A DNA stretch of 64,000 nt. Origin: Euptelea pleiosperma. Lineage: Eukaryota; Streptophyta; Magnoliopsida; Ranunculales; Eupteleaceae. The DNA is taken from positions 18,297,913 through 18,361,912 of the forward strand of contig CM068547.1 of the NCBI GenBank assembly GCA_035048495.1. Reading direction: 5' to 3'. A program made the translations under genes and the position numbers. Shown here piece after piece: positions 1 to 12,080 of this stretch; position 1 is the first letter of the stretch; every line of letters starts with the position of its first letter. Below the pieces are notes generated by a model. That model saw only the letters and a list, made by a program, of their open reading frames with translations, ran no database searches and was not told where the DNA came from.

Positions 1-1775
1 GATCTATATTTTTAATCTAAATATTTTATTTATTTATTTTTCTTAGATACTTATATGAATTTAGTTTTCAAATTAATTGAGTTTATATTTTTCTAATAAT
101 TAATTATTTAGTTATAACTTTTACAATGTGCGGGACTTTTTTGAATCCCGAATTCTGTCTGGTCCAATTAATTAAAAGTTTTGACCTATATTTTGAATCT
201 GAATATTTTTCTATTTATTTTTCCTTAAAACCTCTGTGAATCTAATTTTTCAATCCATTGAGTTTATATTTTTCTAATTCATATTTATTTAGTTATGATT
301 TTTATAATGTAGTATATTTTTATAAAAAAAAAACTTATTAATTGTTCGTAGTTCGGTCATGATTATTAACTATTAAGGTTTTAACCTTGTTGTTCGACTA
401 AACCCTAGATGGTTTGACCTATACCTGTATGCATGGGGATCCCACCCATGTGTCTTGGATCTCTGATAGGGTTCGGCCAAGTATCTTGGATCCCTCTTTA
501 GGGTTCGACCTTGTGTCATGGATCCCTCATAGGGTTCGGCCATGGCGTGTTGGATTCTCTTGCGATTTTCACTTATATTATTCATCGATGTTGATTGTGA
601 TATTTGGTCATGTCTTATTGACTATTATACCTAGATGGTTCGACCTATACTTGTATGCATGGGGATCCCACCCATGTGTCTTGGATCCCTCATAGGGTTC
701 GGCCAAGTGTCTTGGATCCCTCTTTAGGGTTCGACATTGTGTCATGGATCCCTCATAGGGTTCGGCCATGGTGTGTTGGATTGTTTTGTGATTTCCGCTT
801 ATATTATTCATCCGTGTTGATCGTGACCTTCGGTGATTGTTACATGTTATTCATGGTTAACCCTAATTCGTTCCCATATTATTACTCTTAATGATCATTG
901 GTTCATTTTATATTTTTATTTAAATGTTAAATACATGTGTGCTTATGTCATGTAACCCTAGTACATCTTGTTGTCATACCATGATCATCACGTCATTTCA
1001 TATAAGGGGTGCATAAGGGAACGGGGTTGAAGTATATTATATACATTTATATTGGTTTTATCAATTAATCAGGGTTCGGTACCCTAGGATGAAAGGCCCC
1101 AGACGTTACTATATCCTGCAGATGGGTCAATGAGACCGCTCCCAGTGCGGGAAGGAGATGGAGACCTTATGTGGTTATGGGTACTAGTTGCATTGGCATC
1201 CCTTACTCATCTGCATTCATCCTCATATTCATGCCATCCTTATTATACGATTGAGATGAATACCTTGATTAAAAAACTTGTATAGTATGATATCATACCA
1301 TGCACACTGTTGTATTACTGGGCCTCGGCTCACGGTGCTACACCGATACCATTTTCAGATTTTGAGGAGCCGGGTATGTGAGATGATTTTGAGACGAAAG
1401 ACTCCGGTGCATTCGAGGAGATCGGCGAGGATTTGGGAGTCGATCCCACACTTTAGAAAGTTGTATTTGATTATTTTATAACATTATTTATTTATTTTCA
1501 CGGGCATGTAAGCCTTTGATTGAGAGCATGTTCTCACTTCTATCTCTTCACATTTAGTTGATTGATTGAATTATTTGAATTATAAATTATTTAAATTATT
1601 TGTTTCCTACATCTACTCTTCTTTTTTTTCTTAGTGGGTTTTCGAATGAACCTTAGTAGTCTAATTGACCTAATTGGACCACTAGGGGACATTCATGGAT
1701 CACCTCTGGGTTCGGGTACGGGTCGATCCACGGATTTTCGGGTCGTATTTGGGTATCCGGATTCGGGGCGTGACA
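1..1775 (+). mobile_element. Y-family LTR copy 1, 3' part
   Basis: Ends in GGGGCGTGACA (1765-1775), the same 3' terminus as the complete Y LTR at 57799-61442, and is colinear with that copy over its length. The 5' part lies left of the window. It inserted in the reversed X LTR. The next bases, AATAG (1776-1780), would be one TSD copy. Short frames repeating residues such as WIPHRVRP come from a duplicated GGATCC-rich module and are not genes. Confidence 0.85.
403..852 (+). repeat. Duplicated ~225-bp module in Y LTR copy 1
   Basis: Two tandem copies start at about 406 and 631 with CCTAGATGGTT(T/C)GACCTATA and run through repeated 'GGATCCCTCATAGGGTTCGG' type words. Y copy 2 also has two copies; the Y LTR at 57799 has only one (about 60293-60510). 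Confidence 0.8.
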
Positions 1776-2059
1776 AATAGATGGAAGGAAAGGAAGAGGA
1801 GGTATGGCCGGTGGATGGTGGCGACGGTATGGAGAGAAGAGACTGTTGCAGACCTGCCGGAGTTGCAGGTCTGCCCGAAACAGTGGTGGAAGGCGGAGAA
1901 GATCACCGGAGATCAGCCTGAAACTCCTATGAGTGACGCACCAGCAGGTGCAGCCACGTTGTTGACCTGCACATGGGCATCGTTCTTGGGTACAAAACCT
2001 ATCTGCTTGTGGAGAAAGAACCCACGGTGAAGATGAGGAGCAAGCTTTGGAAGACCGGA

Positions 2060-2083
2060 CGGAGTTGCAGGTCTGCAACTCCG
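2060..2083. repeat. X-LTR palindrome, CGGAGTTGCAG / CTGCAACTCCG
   Basis: Perfect 11-bp arms around a 2-nt centre (GT), followed by a GAA tract at about 2098-2126. It belongs to the recurring palindrome class of X LTRs. A half copy lies near 1857-1874. Confidence 0.85.
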
Positions 2084-2097
2084 GTGACGAAATTAAT

Positions 2098-2126
2098 AGA
2101 AGAAGAAGAAGAAGAAGAAGAAGAAG
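2098..2126. repeat. GAA/TTC microsatellite beside palindrome
   Basis: Uninterrupted GAA trinucleotide tract. It is the reverse-strand view of the CTT tracts that accompany this palindrome in other X LTRs. Confidence 0.9.
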
Positions 2127-3169
2127 GAGAAGATGAAGGGAAAGGAGGAGAAGGTTGCAACGTTTCTTGTTCTTGAAGGAGCGTGTTGCAGGCTGCGATT
2201 TTCTGGGAGAAAGCACACAGGTGCTGTGGCAGAGTAGCTGTAGGTGGCTATTGGAGACAGTGTCACGCCCCGAATCCAGATACCCAAATACGATCCGAAA
2301 ATCCGTGGATCGACCCGTACCCGAACCCAGAGGTGATCCATGAATGTCCCCTAGTGGTCCAATTAGGTCAATTAGACTACTAAGGTTCATTCGAAAACCC
2401 ACTAAGAAAAAAAGAAGAGTAGATGTAGGAAACAAATAATTAAAATAATTTATAACTCAAACAATTCAATCAATCAACTAAATGTGGAGAGAAGGAGGTG
2501 AGAACATGCTCTCAATCAAAGGCTTACATGCCCGTGAAAATAAATAACCAATGTTTAGAACAGTCAAAATCAAGTCTCCTAAAATGTGGGATCGACTCCC
2601 AAATCCTCGCCGATCTCTTCGAATGCACTGGAGTCTTTTGTCTCAAAATCATCTCACGTACTCGACTCCTCAAAATCTGAAAATGGTATCGGTGTAGCAC
2701 CGTGAGCCGAGGCCCAGTAATACAACAGTGTGCATGGTATGATATCATACTATACAAGTTTTTTAATCAAGGTATGCATCTCAATCGTATAATAAGGATG
2801 GCATGAATATGAGGATGAATGCAGATGAGTAAGGGATGCCAATGCAACTAGTACCCATAACCACATAGGGTCTCCATCTCCTTCCCGCACTGGGAGCGGT
2901 CTCATCGACCCATCTGCAGGATATAATAACGTCTGGGGCCTTTCACCCTAGGGTACCGAACCCTGATTAATTGATAAAACCAATATAACGTATATAATAT
3001 ACTTCAACCCCGTTCCCTTGTGCACCCCTTATATGAAATGACGTGATGATCATGGTATGACAACAAGATAGTACAAGGCTGCATGGCATAAGCACACATG
3101 TATTTAACATTTAAATAAGAATACAAAATGAAACATGATCATCAAAAGTGGTAACATAGGAACGAATTA

Positions 3170-3640
3170 TGGTTAACCATGAATACCATGTAACAATCAC
3201 CGAAGGTCGCGATCAACACGGATGAACAATATAAGTAGAAATCACGAGACAATCCAACACACCATTGCCGAACCCTATGAGGGATCCATGACACAAGGTC
3301 GAACCCTAAAGAGGGATCCAAGACACTTGGCCGAACCCTATGAGGGATCCAAGACATATGGGTGGGATCCCCATGCATACAAGTATAGGTCGAACCATCT
3401 AGGTATAATAGTCAATAAGACATGACCAAATATCACAATCAACATCGATGAATAATATAAGTGAAAATCGCAAGAAAATCCAACACGCCATGGCCGTACT
3501 CTATGAGGGATCCATGACACAAGGTCGAACCCTAAAGAGGGATCCAAGACACTTGGCCGAACCCTATTAGAGATCCAAGACACATGGGTGGGATCCCCAT
3601 GCATACAGGTATATGTCAAACCATCTAGGGTTTAGTCAAA
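3170..3640 (-). repeat. Duplicated ~225-bp module in Y LTR copy 2
   Basis: Inverted counterpart of the module at 403-852, again two copies with GGATCC-rich words. Confidence 0.75.
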
Positions 3641-3699
3641 CAACAAGGTTAAAACCTTAATAGTTAATAATCATGACCGAACCACGAACAACTAATTGG

Positions 3700-4230
3700 T
3701 TTTTTACAAAAAATGTACTGCATTATAAAAATCATAACTAAATAAATATGAACTAGAAAATATAAACTCAATGGATTTAAAAACTAGATTCACAGAGGTT
3801 TTAAGAAAAAATAAATAAAAAAATATTCATATTCAAAATATAGGTCAAAACTCTTAATTAATTGGGCCGGACAGAATCTGGGATACAGAAAAGTCCCGCA
3901 CATTGTAAAAGTTATAACTAAATAAATAATTATTAGAAAAATACAAACTCAATTAATTTGAAAACTAAATTCATATAAGTATCTATGAAAAATAATTAAA
4001 AAAATATTTAGATTAAAAATATAGATCGAAATCCCAAGTGAATCGGACCGTGTAAAATCTGAAATTCTGGGTTTTTTTGGTAAAGTCATACAACTTAGAA
4101 AAATCATAACTTAATCAATAAAAATCAGAAAAATATAAACTAAACGGTTTTGAAAAATAGATTCACAGAGGTATTTAGAAAAAATAATTATAAAAATATT
4201 TTAATTATGAAAATACAACGAAAATAATAA
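3700..4230 (-). repeat. ~190-bp tandem units in Y LTR copy 2
   Basis: Three degenerate A/T-rich units, marked by the 'AAACTCAAT' or 'AAACTAAAC' word near 3764, 3943 and 4133. The Y LTR at 57799 carries about six such units. Confidence 0.6.
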
Positions 4231-7200
4231 AGAACATAATTATCCGTTATAGGTACAAAATAGACGATGGCCCAACCCATCATGGTGGCCCAAAATAAAG
4301 ATCAACCCAATAAGAATAAAATAAATATTGTTGAAATTAATTTATAATGAGTATCAACCATTATCTAATGAAAGAGAAATAAAATCTTGAAGAAAAACAA
4401 GTATAGGATGGATCAAGCGCACTTACCTCAAGGTTTCTTGAACTTTAATGAAAATCAAAAGTTTCTTCAAATTTGAAAGTCGTCGGATCGTTCTTTCTTC
4501 GGAGTATGTTCTTCAAATCGGAGTCCCCGTCAATTCTCCCTTCTTGCTCGAGTGCGATCGGTGCCCGGATAAAGGTTTAATGTAGCTTTCTCTATTCTTT
4601 AATGGAGTTTGGTTTTGAAAACTTCTAAAGCTTTAGGGTTTTTAATAAATAGGTTTAGGGAAGGATTAGGGTTTCTATTTTGTTGAAATTCGTAACTATC
4701 AAAGGGATGACTTTTCCAACCCTCAAAAACTTATATTTTACACTATGAATGGGTTAGGAATGGGCCCAAGGCCCATATACATCAATAGGCTTCATTTAAG
4801 AATATTATTAAGCCCAAAAGGCTTCTAGATTGACCATACGGGCCCACCCAACAATCATAACATAAATAATTATAAATCAATTCAATCAAACTATATTATA
4901 GAATTTAAAAGTCCATACAATAAGGTATTGACACATGTCATACACACAAATCATAAAAACGTTCAAAATCCTAGAAAAGTGTCAAATGACATTGGAATGA
5001 CCCGAAAGTGATTTGCGGATCCCACGCTTATTAAATAAATAAAATATAATTAAATATTATTTTAAAAAAATATGCGAATGGTAGGAAGTTCAAAAATTAT
5101 AAAAATACTATTTTTGTCAAAATCTCCCAAAATCTTTGACTAGAGTTTTTATGTCTCAGAAAAGCTTCCAAATTTCACAGGTAAGTTGATAAGGATAAAA
5201 TAGGAATATTTTTGGAGTCTCGGGCCCACAAAATAATTTTTTTATAAAAGTTCTGGAATGTTAGCTGCTGAAAGAAAAAGTCCCCTGCAAATTATGGTTC
5301 ATTATATTTAGTAAGAAATTTAGCCCTAAAGAGCGAGTTTCAAAAATAGCAGGTTTTTCAAAATTGTCAGAATTAAACCAAATTAAATACACATACTCAA
5401 GCATGATATTAAACAATATAAACAATAATAAGAGTCCGAAAAAAGTTTAGATTTGCATTATTAGGTGAATTTACCATAATACCCTAGAACGAAAGTTCGG
5501 GGTATTACAGACAACAACGTGGAGGAGAGGTTGTTGGGTTGGATTTCAACCGGACGAGAAGGTTGCTGGTTTCGGTACACCAGTTTGTGGAGGAAGAGGT
5601 GATCAGTGGTGACCTTGCTGCTTTGGGGTGAAGGAGGTGCATGCAGGCTGGCCAGTCAGCCATTAATGAAGGTCCCGAAGAAGTGGAACACGCTCTAGGG
5701 AGGAGCATTGCTGGCTCAGTCCGGTAGTGCACAATAGGTGGCTGAGCGTTGAAGAGTCGCACTTGCAGGTGGAAATCGTGCAAAACTACAGCAAAATAAT
5801 GGCCTGCAACCCTTGCAGGCCGTGAAACAGCAAATGCTGTAGATGGGTGAGGATCCTGAAAAGAGCACCTGTAGGTGCTTCTTCGGCTGGTGTTGGTGGA
5901 GGAAGGAGGCCATTGGGTGGATAAGACAGTCTGCAAGTGTGTGCAGACCGTGTTCTTGAGAGGAAATCCCGACCGTAGGTGGAAGAAGCACCATGAGATG
6001 GATGCTTTGCTGGCTGGGTTTCAGATCAACATATTGCTGGAGATGATGTGGATCACCGATGCTGCACTTCAGGGAGTTGCAGACGCACCCACAGATCAGT
6101 GAACGTTTCAGTAACGTTGTGGCAGCAATTGCCATTGTTGAGAAAAGAGAGGATACGTTGGATGGAGAAGAACGCCTGCTACAAAGGAAGAAAGATGAAG
6201 GAGCCATCCGAGTTGCACACTGGTTTTCACGAAGGAGAAGAAGACGTTTCTTTTTATTGAGAGAAAGAGAGGGGGTTTTCTAGTTGTTAGAGTGAGAGGG
6301 GGAATCGTGGAATTAGTTAGAATGACTAGGAGAGAGAGAGGGATAAGGGAAAAGATGGGAGAATTGTGGAATGAAGAGAGAGAAACGGTCAAGGATGACC
6401 GATTCTCTCACGTTCATATGGACTTGAGTTGGGCTTAGGTTAGTTGAGGCATTGGGCTCCCAATTTGCTTGTGGGCCACTTGGCCATGGGTTATGGATAG
6501 ACCGTGGCCCGCTAATGGATAGGCCATAGCATAGTAGACTTTTGGGCAATTACTGAGCATGCCACATGTCGGCCAATGGGCCAACAAGACAATGGACCTA
6601 AGAATAGGTGAACCAATGGGTCACTAAGATAATGCGTGATGAGGGAGTCGGACCCGATATTGGCAAACTGTTAGATCTGAAGAGATCCAACGGTCCGATG
6701 GATGATCTAATGGTGGAAAAGCTATGGGAGATGGGATAGAGCTAGAGGAGATGAGATCGGAGGTTAGATGATGGAGATTGGAAGGTTAGAACGGATGATC
6801 GGATAGTCAAATAGATGATCGGGTGGTGAGATGTGGGCAGTTAGAGAGATGGAAGAGAGAGGAGAGAGAAAATGATACAAAATAAATACAAAAGAGCTGG
6901 CGGAGGGTCTTGAATCCTGATCTTCAATGTAATCTTTAGTTGGCTTCACCAATCATGTAAGCCATCTTTGAGTCTTCAGCTTTGCCTCTCTCTTGGTCTT
7001 TATTTGGCTCTACGATCCTCTGACTTGACCCGTACTTGGCCTGTATCTTCTAGTCATAGCCTGATGGCTCTTTTAAGCTTTGATATTAGGCTTCTATGGT
7101 TGATCGTCGGTCCGCAAGTCTTGAGAATCGCCTGATCGGGTTTCCTACAATAACGAAAAGTGCGTAATGAGACTTAATCGAAACGGCTTCATATCTAGAC

Positions 7201-7373
7201 TTCCAGAAATGCGTTTAAAGCATGCAAATATACCATTTCGTCCAGAAAAGTGTATTCTACGCAATGAAAGAGACTCTTTCGTAGAAAAGTGTATAAATGG
7301 AAAGTTTAACATAGGAGAGTGTGATAACGCTAAAGGATAATGGCTTAAAATAAGCACTTTTAAGCGAATATCA

Positions 7374-8233
7374 GGTGTACCGTGAAAAGAAAAGTAAAGA
7401 AGAAGAATCAAAAGGAAAAGAAAGTGGTTCAAGCTGAAAACAAAATATGGAAAGAAAGTATGAAAAAGTGCTGAAAAGAAATTGAGCAGTCTCAGAAATA
7501 TCAAGGAAAAGAGAAAAATATAAAAAAAAAAAAAAAGGAAAAAGAACCAGATAATGGTGTTACGCCGCAGGAAAAATGCAAGAAAATGGCAATATCCTCT
7601 CAAGATCTTTGAAATCCTGTATACCTTTATTTTTTCTACACCTGACCTAAGCCTCATTACAACCCAGGAAAGTCCTACTTGATTCTAGGATAGCACAATC
7701 ATAAAATGTGGAGATTGGAGAAGGAGAAGCTATAGAGTTTGATCTAACGTTCCCGAGTGAAGTGGTATTCCAATCATGAGATCTTCTTCTGTTAAAGATG
7801 TCCTTCTTTTAAATAATACATATGTGAGATCTTTGCTTTCATATATCAACACATCTCCTCATATATAAATTGAGAGAAAAGAAGAAAACCCTTCTTGTGT
7901 GATTATATTCTGAGTGCTAAACATGTGAGATTTGAGGTCGAGGCATAAAAACTTAGAGGTGATCTGGAAATCTTTACTGTCGGATGATGAGAATGTTGAG
8001 CACACACACACGCAGAGTCTGACTATTCTGGGTCATGATTATCAATCTGTAGTCTTGCCAAAACTTTCCAACTCTTCGCTAACATGTAATTATTTTTGCA
8101 TCCATTCAATGATTTGACGAACGGTGTTTTCCTTGAGCTAATATGAAAAAGTGTGCAGCATATGCAGAGCCCTTTTAAGCTCATTTATTTTGCACTAATT
8201 GCCAAGGATTGGCAATATGCTGGTTGGGGGTTG
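7374..8233 (+). mobile_element. 3' internal region of X element A
   Basis: Colinear with the region before the 3' LTR in element C (reverse, about 45144-45986) and, more weakly, element B (about 25060-25814). No ORF of note. It ends in a conserved hairpin and the G-rich tract GGTTGGGGGTTG, the polypurine tract position just before the 3' LTR at 8234. The rest of element A lies left of the inserted X LTR, outside the window. Confidence 0.85.
8198..8216 (+). repeat. Conserved hairpin upstream of polypurine tract (A)
   Basis: Perfect 8-bp arms ATTGCCAA / TTGGCAAT with loop GGA, 18 nt before the LTR. The same hairpin stands at 25779-25797 (B) and 45161-45179 (C). Confidence 0.85.
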
Positions 8234-9222
8234 TGATATTCGCTCAAAAGTGCTTATTTTAAGCAATTATCCTTTTAGCATTATCGCACTCTCCTACGTA
8301 AAACTGCTATAATTATCCACTTTTCTACGTAAGAGTCTATCTCATTGCGTAGAACACACTTTTCTGGATGAAATGGTATATTTGCATGCATTAAACACAT
8401 TTTTAGAAGTTTAGATATTAAGCCGTTCTGATTGAGTCTCATTACGCGTTTCTTCTATCGCAGGAAACCCCGATGGGACAATTCTCGAGACTTGTGGGCC
8501 CACATGGATCATGAAAGCCAATTATCAAAGCTTAAAGAGTCCACAGGCTATGTCAAGAAGATATGAGCCTATTACGGGCTGAACAAGGGGATCGAAGAGC
8601 TGGCCCAAGGAACCACGAGAGCGGGAGAGCTGATAACCAAGAGAAGGACCAAAGCATTTAAAGCCACATCAAATGATGGCCTGCTCTACTGGCACAGCTC
8701 AAGTGAAGAACAATGGAAAACCAGGGTTCATGACCCTCTGCCAATACTTTTTCTGATATTTTCTCTCTCATCTCTCCTTAATTCTCTCTCTTCATCTCTC
8801 GGTCCTCAAATCTATTGACTTAACCCCAGAACTCCTGCCCATTGGCTCTATCTCATCTCCCTTAGCTTTCTGACCGTTGGATCTTCCATCGGGCCGTTGG
8901 ATCTCTATAGATCTCCATCTGATCTATCAATTCTATACATCCGACCATCCGATCGTGCTACCGATCAGTCGATCATCCATCCTATCAACCACCCGATCTC
9001 CATTGTAAAATATCAGTCCCTAGGGCAGGTTTGATTGTAGAGAAATGCCACAGATGATTGATTGTGGATGAGAGAGAGCAGAGCTCGATCTCCGAGGAAA
9101 GAAAAATGCATTTTTCTCCCCTCGGGCCCCCGCTCGGACACCCTTTTCCTCCTCTTCCCCTCCCCCTTCTCTTCTTCTTCTCCTCCGGCGTGCCATCGCG
9201 GGTGAGGAGTGGAGCGCCTCTT

Positions 9223-9366
9223 CCTCCTCCTCTTTCTTCTTCCTCTTCTTCTTCTTCTCTTCCTTCTTCTTCTTCTTCTTCTTCTTCTTCTTCTTCTTCT
9301 TCTTCTTCTTCTTCTTCTCCTCCGTCTTCTTCTTCTTCTTCTTCTTCTTCTTCTTCTTCTTTTTCT
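9223..9366. repeat. CTT/TTC microsatellite in X LTR
   Basis: About 140 bp of mostly CTT trinucleotides, directly upstream of the palindrome at 9373. Confidence 0.95.
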
Positions 9367-9372
9367 TTTGCT

Positions 9373-9394
9373 GGAGTTGCAGGTCTGCAACTCC
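9373..9394. repeat. X-LTR palindrome, GGAGTTGCAG / CTGCAACTCC
   Basis: Perfect 10-bp arms with centre GT, directly after the CTT tract. Confidence 0.9.
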
Positions 9395-9524
9395 GGCCGG
9401 TGAACTGTGCTCCACCACCGTCATCACTCACAGCATGTAACGGTGAGTTTTCTTTCCCACTTCTTCTCTTCTTTCTTCTTTCTTCTTCTTCTTCTTCTTT
9501 CTCCGTTTCTTCTTCTTTAATTTC

Positions 9525-9550
9525 ACCGGAGTTGCAGGTGCAACTCCGGT
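9525..9550. repeat. X-LTR palindrome, ACCGGAGTTGCA / TGCAACTCCGGT
   Basis: Perfect 12-bp arms with centre GG, after a second CTT-rich tract. Confidence 0.9.
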
Positions 9551-10524
9551 CATCTTCTACGGCGAGAAGCTCGCCGAAAACCTGTGCAGCAACCTGCTGC
9601 CTCCTTAGTGCACCAAGCAACACCCCCATCTTCTGCTGCACCGTCAGCATTAGCTCCGCTCTTCATCTTCCACCAGCAAAAACCGTTCCTCAAGCTGCTG
9701 CAACTCCAGCCAGCTTGCACCACCGCCTATTCCCTCTCCTGCTTGAGTTGCAGGCCGCCCACAACCGCTTTCCTCCCTTGACCGGTCAGATCATCATCGT
9801 CACGGGCTCCTCCCGAAACTGCTATCGCCTTGGAGGTCATCTTCCACACGTCCTCACCTCTCCTCACCAATTCGCAGGCGAGCTACTTGGCTGCTCCTCC
9901 AAACCTTCACAACCTTGCTGGCCAAACCAGCAAGGTTTCTCAACCTGCGGCGCAACCCGTAGAACCAATGGCTGCCGTTTGTAAACCTTGGACCTTCACC
10001 TTTTCCGGGCAGCAACGCCCCCTTGCATGTCTTCACCGTTGACAGGTTGGGCTCCTTCAACAATTTCCAACAACGTACCCCTCCTTCTTCCACGTTTCTC
10101 CTTCTTGCCACTGCAACTCTGGCGGTCTCGCCGAGATCTTCACCGGCAGCCATGTCCCTCAACCTTGCTGACCCAATGGACTGCAAGAGCGATCCCCTTG
10201 CCTACAACATCACGACGTGATCTTCTTCACGACAATGTTTTTTTGGGCCAGCACCCCGCATCACCAGCCACACACCCCAGGAGCACCCCTCTCTTCAAAC
10301 GATGTTGCACACCGTTAGTACCTAGCATGCACCCACATGGCCACGAGATCCACATGGTGAACCTTCTTCATCTTCTTCATAGCTCCATGGTTCTTCTCTT
10401 AGCCACACCACCACTCAAGGATCACCTTCATCAACACTGGCAAGCCCGTGCATTACGGTGCATCACTCCATGTACTAACCCAAATGATATGTCCATCTTT
10501 CAAGTCCAAGGTTAGTGCATCAGG

Positions 10525-10962
10525 GTAAGTATTTCTCTCTCTAGAATAAACCTCTCATCTTCATTTTCTCTCTATCTCTCTAAAAATCTAATTTTCTCTC
10601 TTATTTTCCAACTTTCTCTCTCTACCTTAGTCTCTTTCTCTCTCTATCATTTTCTCTATCCTTCTCTAGTTCTCTCTAAATCTCTTTCTCTTTCTATTTC
10701 TTCATCTCTCTCTCTCTAGAACATCTATCTCTCTCTAGATTTCTCTACTTTTTCTCTCTCTAATTTAGTTTTACTGCTTTCTAGATTAATTGTTTTATGT
10801 TTGAGTTGTAAAGTTACATTTGAATTCATGAAATAAAGTTTATTTTGATTTAAGATCGATAAATTCATGTTATTTTATGTTCCTTATCGCGCTAATCCAA
10901 CTAATCCCGAGTGTGGATACGACTCCGACTTTCCACTGTGCTAGAATTCTTAATTTTTGCAG
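10525..10962 (+). other. Intron-like segment in X LTR leader (A)
   Basis: Donor GTAAGTATTT, a CTAAT branch-like word within the conserved block CTAATCCCGAGTGTGGA, and acceptor TAATTTTTGCAG. Equivalent segments of similar length occur in other X LTRs. Splicing is inferred, not shown. Confidence 0.5.
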
Positions 10963-11040
10963 AGAAAATAATCGGATCAATTAAAAATGTGTTGATTCTA
11001 GGGTTTTCGTAACCAACGACACGGAAAAACCCTACTTTCA

Positions 11041-11389
11041 CCCACCAAGTCATAGCATCGCCCTTCAACATAAAAGTGGCCAACTCCACCTTACGGTCCT
11101 CAGGGCATCTCATAGCCCAAAAAATCATATCTACCTCACGTAACCACCCCTCGGCTTTCATTTGTTCAGGAAGACCTCTGAACTCCGGCGCTCGTAGTCG
11201 TTGGAACTCTCGGAAACTATCGTCTGGGCGAGCACGAGCTGGCTCAGGACAAACCTCCTGAACATGCTTGTCCAAGGCAGTAGTGATATGATCTAAAGCC
11301 GCGTAAATACCGGCTAACTGAGCCTCTACACCTGCCTTTGGAGTAGGCGTACGTGAGGTATTCTTACCTCTTCCTCTTCCACTTCTCAT
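11041..11389 (-). pseudogene. Ty3/gypsy-like gag, truncated by X element A
   Basis: Probable start ATG at 11389. The N-terminus is basic (RSGRGRGKN), followed by a gag-type region with EFQRLRAPEFRG, AEGWLREVDMIF, VELATFMLKGDA and MTWW, as in plant Ty3/gypsy gag proteins. The frame stays open until X element A begins at 11040, so only about 115 codons remain. The tRNA-Met primer site lies about 200 bp upstream. The rest of gag-pol is not in the window. Gag normally forms the virus-like particle; this copy cannot. Confidence 0.8.
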
Positions 11390-11591
11390 TGCCTTTATAA
11401 CAAAAGGACGAGTTAGGGACGTGCACAATAAATAGTTTTAAAAATAATAAGGAATCGTATTATGATGTTCTTTATCTTGTTAGTTCTTCATTCGTAAGGT
11501 TGTATTATGATCTTAATTAATATACGATTTGATGAAAATGAATTATTCAATTTGGTTAAGTTATTATGTTTCCGAGGACTAGTAACCTAAA

Positions 11592-11603
11592 GCTCTGATA
11601 CCA
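11592..11603 (-). other. Primer binding site of element Z (tRNA-iMet type)
   Basis: On the minus strand it reads TGGTATCAGAGC, the usual complement to initiator tRNA-Met, 3 nt after the LTR end CATGACA. Confidence 0.85.
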
Positions 11604-12080
11604 AGCTGTCATGCCCCCAAATCAGATATTTGGTCATATCGACCTTTCTCGTATCTTGATGCGCGATCTGATCATACAAACACACAATTAAACAAAACTG
11701 GTATCATGATGCAGCGAAAATACACCAGATAATTTTTTTCATTTTGTTTAAACAATCCATAAGATGAAACGCACTTCATTGACACATTAATAATGTTAGA
11801 GGATCTCTCACCTCAAACAAAACTGTAATATGCCCATCTAAAAGAAGACATTGTATATATATCGTACTCCCAAATACATGTTACTAACCCGTCAAACGAC
11901 CTACATAACTCATGTATCCTTCTACAAGATAGAAGAATTATACAAAATATAACATCGTCTCTAGCACAAGTCTATCAACAAAAATACTGGAAGCATGAAA
12001 TTAAGGTTTTTCAGAGTCGTTGGATCGAAAATCTTTGATTTCAACAATATTTGTAATTTTTCCGAATTGGTTCACCTAAT

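Larger units (their letters stand above)
2261..5509 (-). mobile_element. Solo Y-family LTR copy 2 (minus)
   Basis: Starts TGTCACGCCCC (2261) and ends GGTATTACA (5509), the exact reverse of the Y termini TGTAATACC...GGGGCGTGACA. Flanks are GACAG (2256-2260) and GACAA (5510-5514), a 5-bp TSD with one mismatch. No internal region is attached, so it is a solo LTR. It lies opposite to Y copy 1, only 485 bp away. It is about 400 bp shorter than the Y LTR at 57799, which fits fewer ~190-bp repeat units and one extra 225-bp module. Confidence 0.85.
1..7373 (-). mobile_element. X-family LTR (minus), split by two Y LTRs, left end outside window
   Basis: The right terminus GCGAATATCA (7364-7373) is the reverse complement of the X LTR start TGATATTCGC. 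The U3 block at about 7140-7373 matches the other X LTRs. The remaining pieces are 1776-2260 and 5510-7373, with GAA tracts and GTTGCAG words on this strand, as expected for a reversed X LTR leader. GGTGT at 7374-7378 is the probable right TSD copy. The inferred target is the 3' internal region of X element A, which resumes at 7374. Whether it is a solo LTR cannot be shown because the left end is missing. Confidence 0.8.
8234..11040 (+). mobile_element. 3' LTR of X element A
   Basis: Starts TGATATTCGCTCAAAAG and ends AACCCTACTTTCA, 2807 bp. It is preceded directly by internal sequence, so it is the 3' LTR of A. It interrupts the gag frame of gypsy-like element Z; CCCAC (11041-11045) should be the right TSD copy. 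It holds U3 with two TACGTA boxes (8295-8300, 8336-8341), a CTT-rich leader, two palindromes, an intron-like segment and U5. The long serine- or lysine-rich frames in it come from the CTT tract. Confidence 0.9.

Noticed and set aside
1653..2435. 260-codon minus-strand frame
   Set aside because: It spans the junctions of two Y LTRs and an X LTR piece, so it is chance.
1..5509. Y copies 1 and 2 as the two LTRs of one element
   Set aside because: They face opposite ways, and the spacer is X LTR sequence.
8985..9650. Glu/Lys/Arg-rich frames on the minus strand
   Set aside because: Reverse reading of the same CTT tract.
9058..9984. 308-codon serine/proline-rich frame
   Set aside because: Translation of the CTT microsatellite and X LTR leader; equally long frames exist on the other strand.
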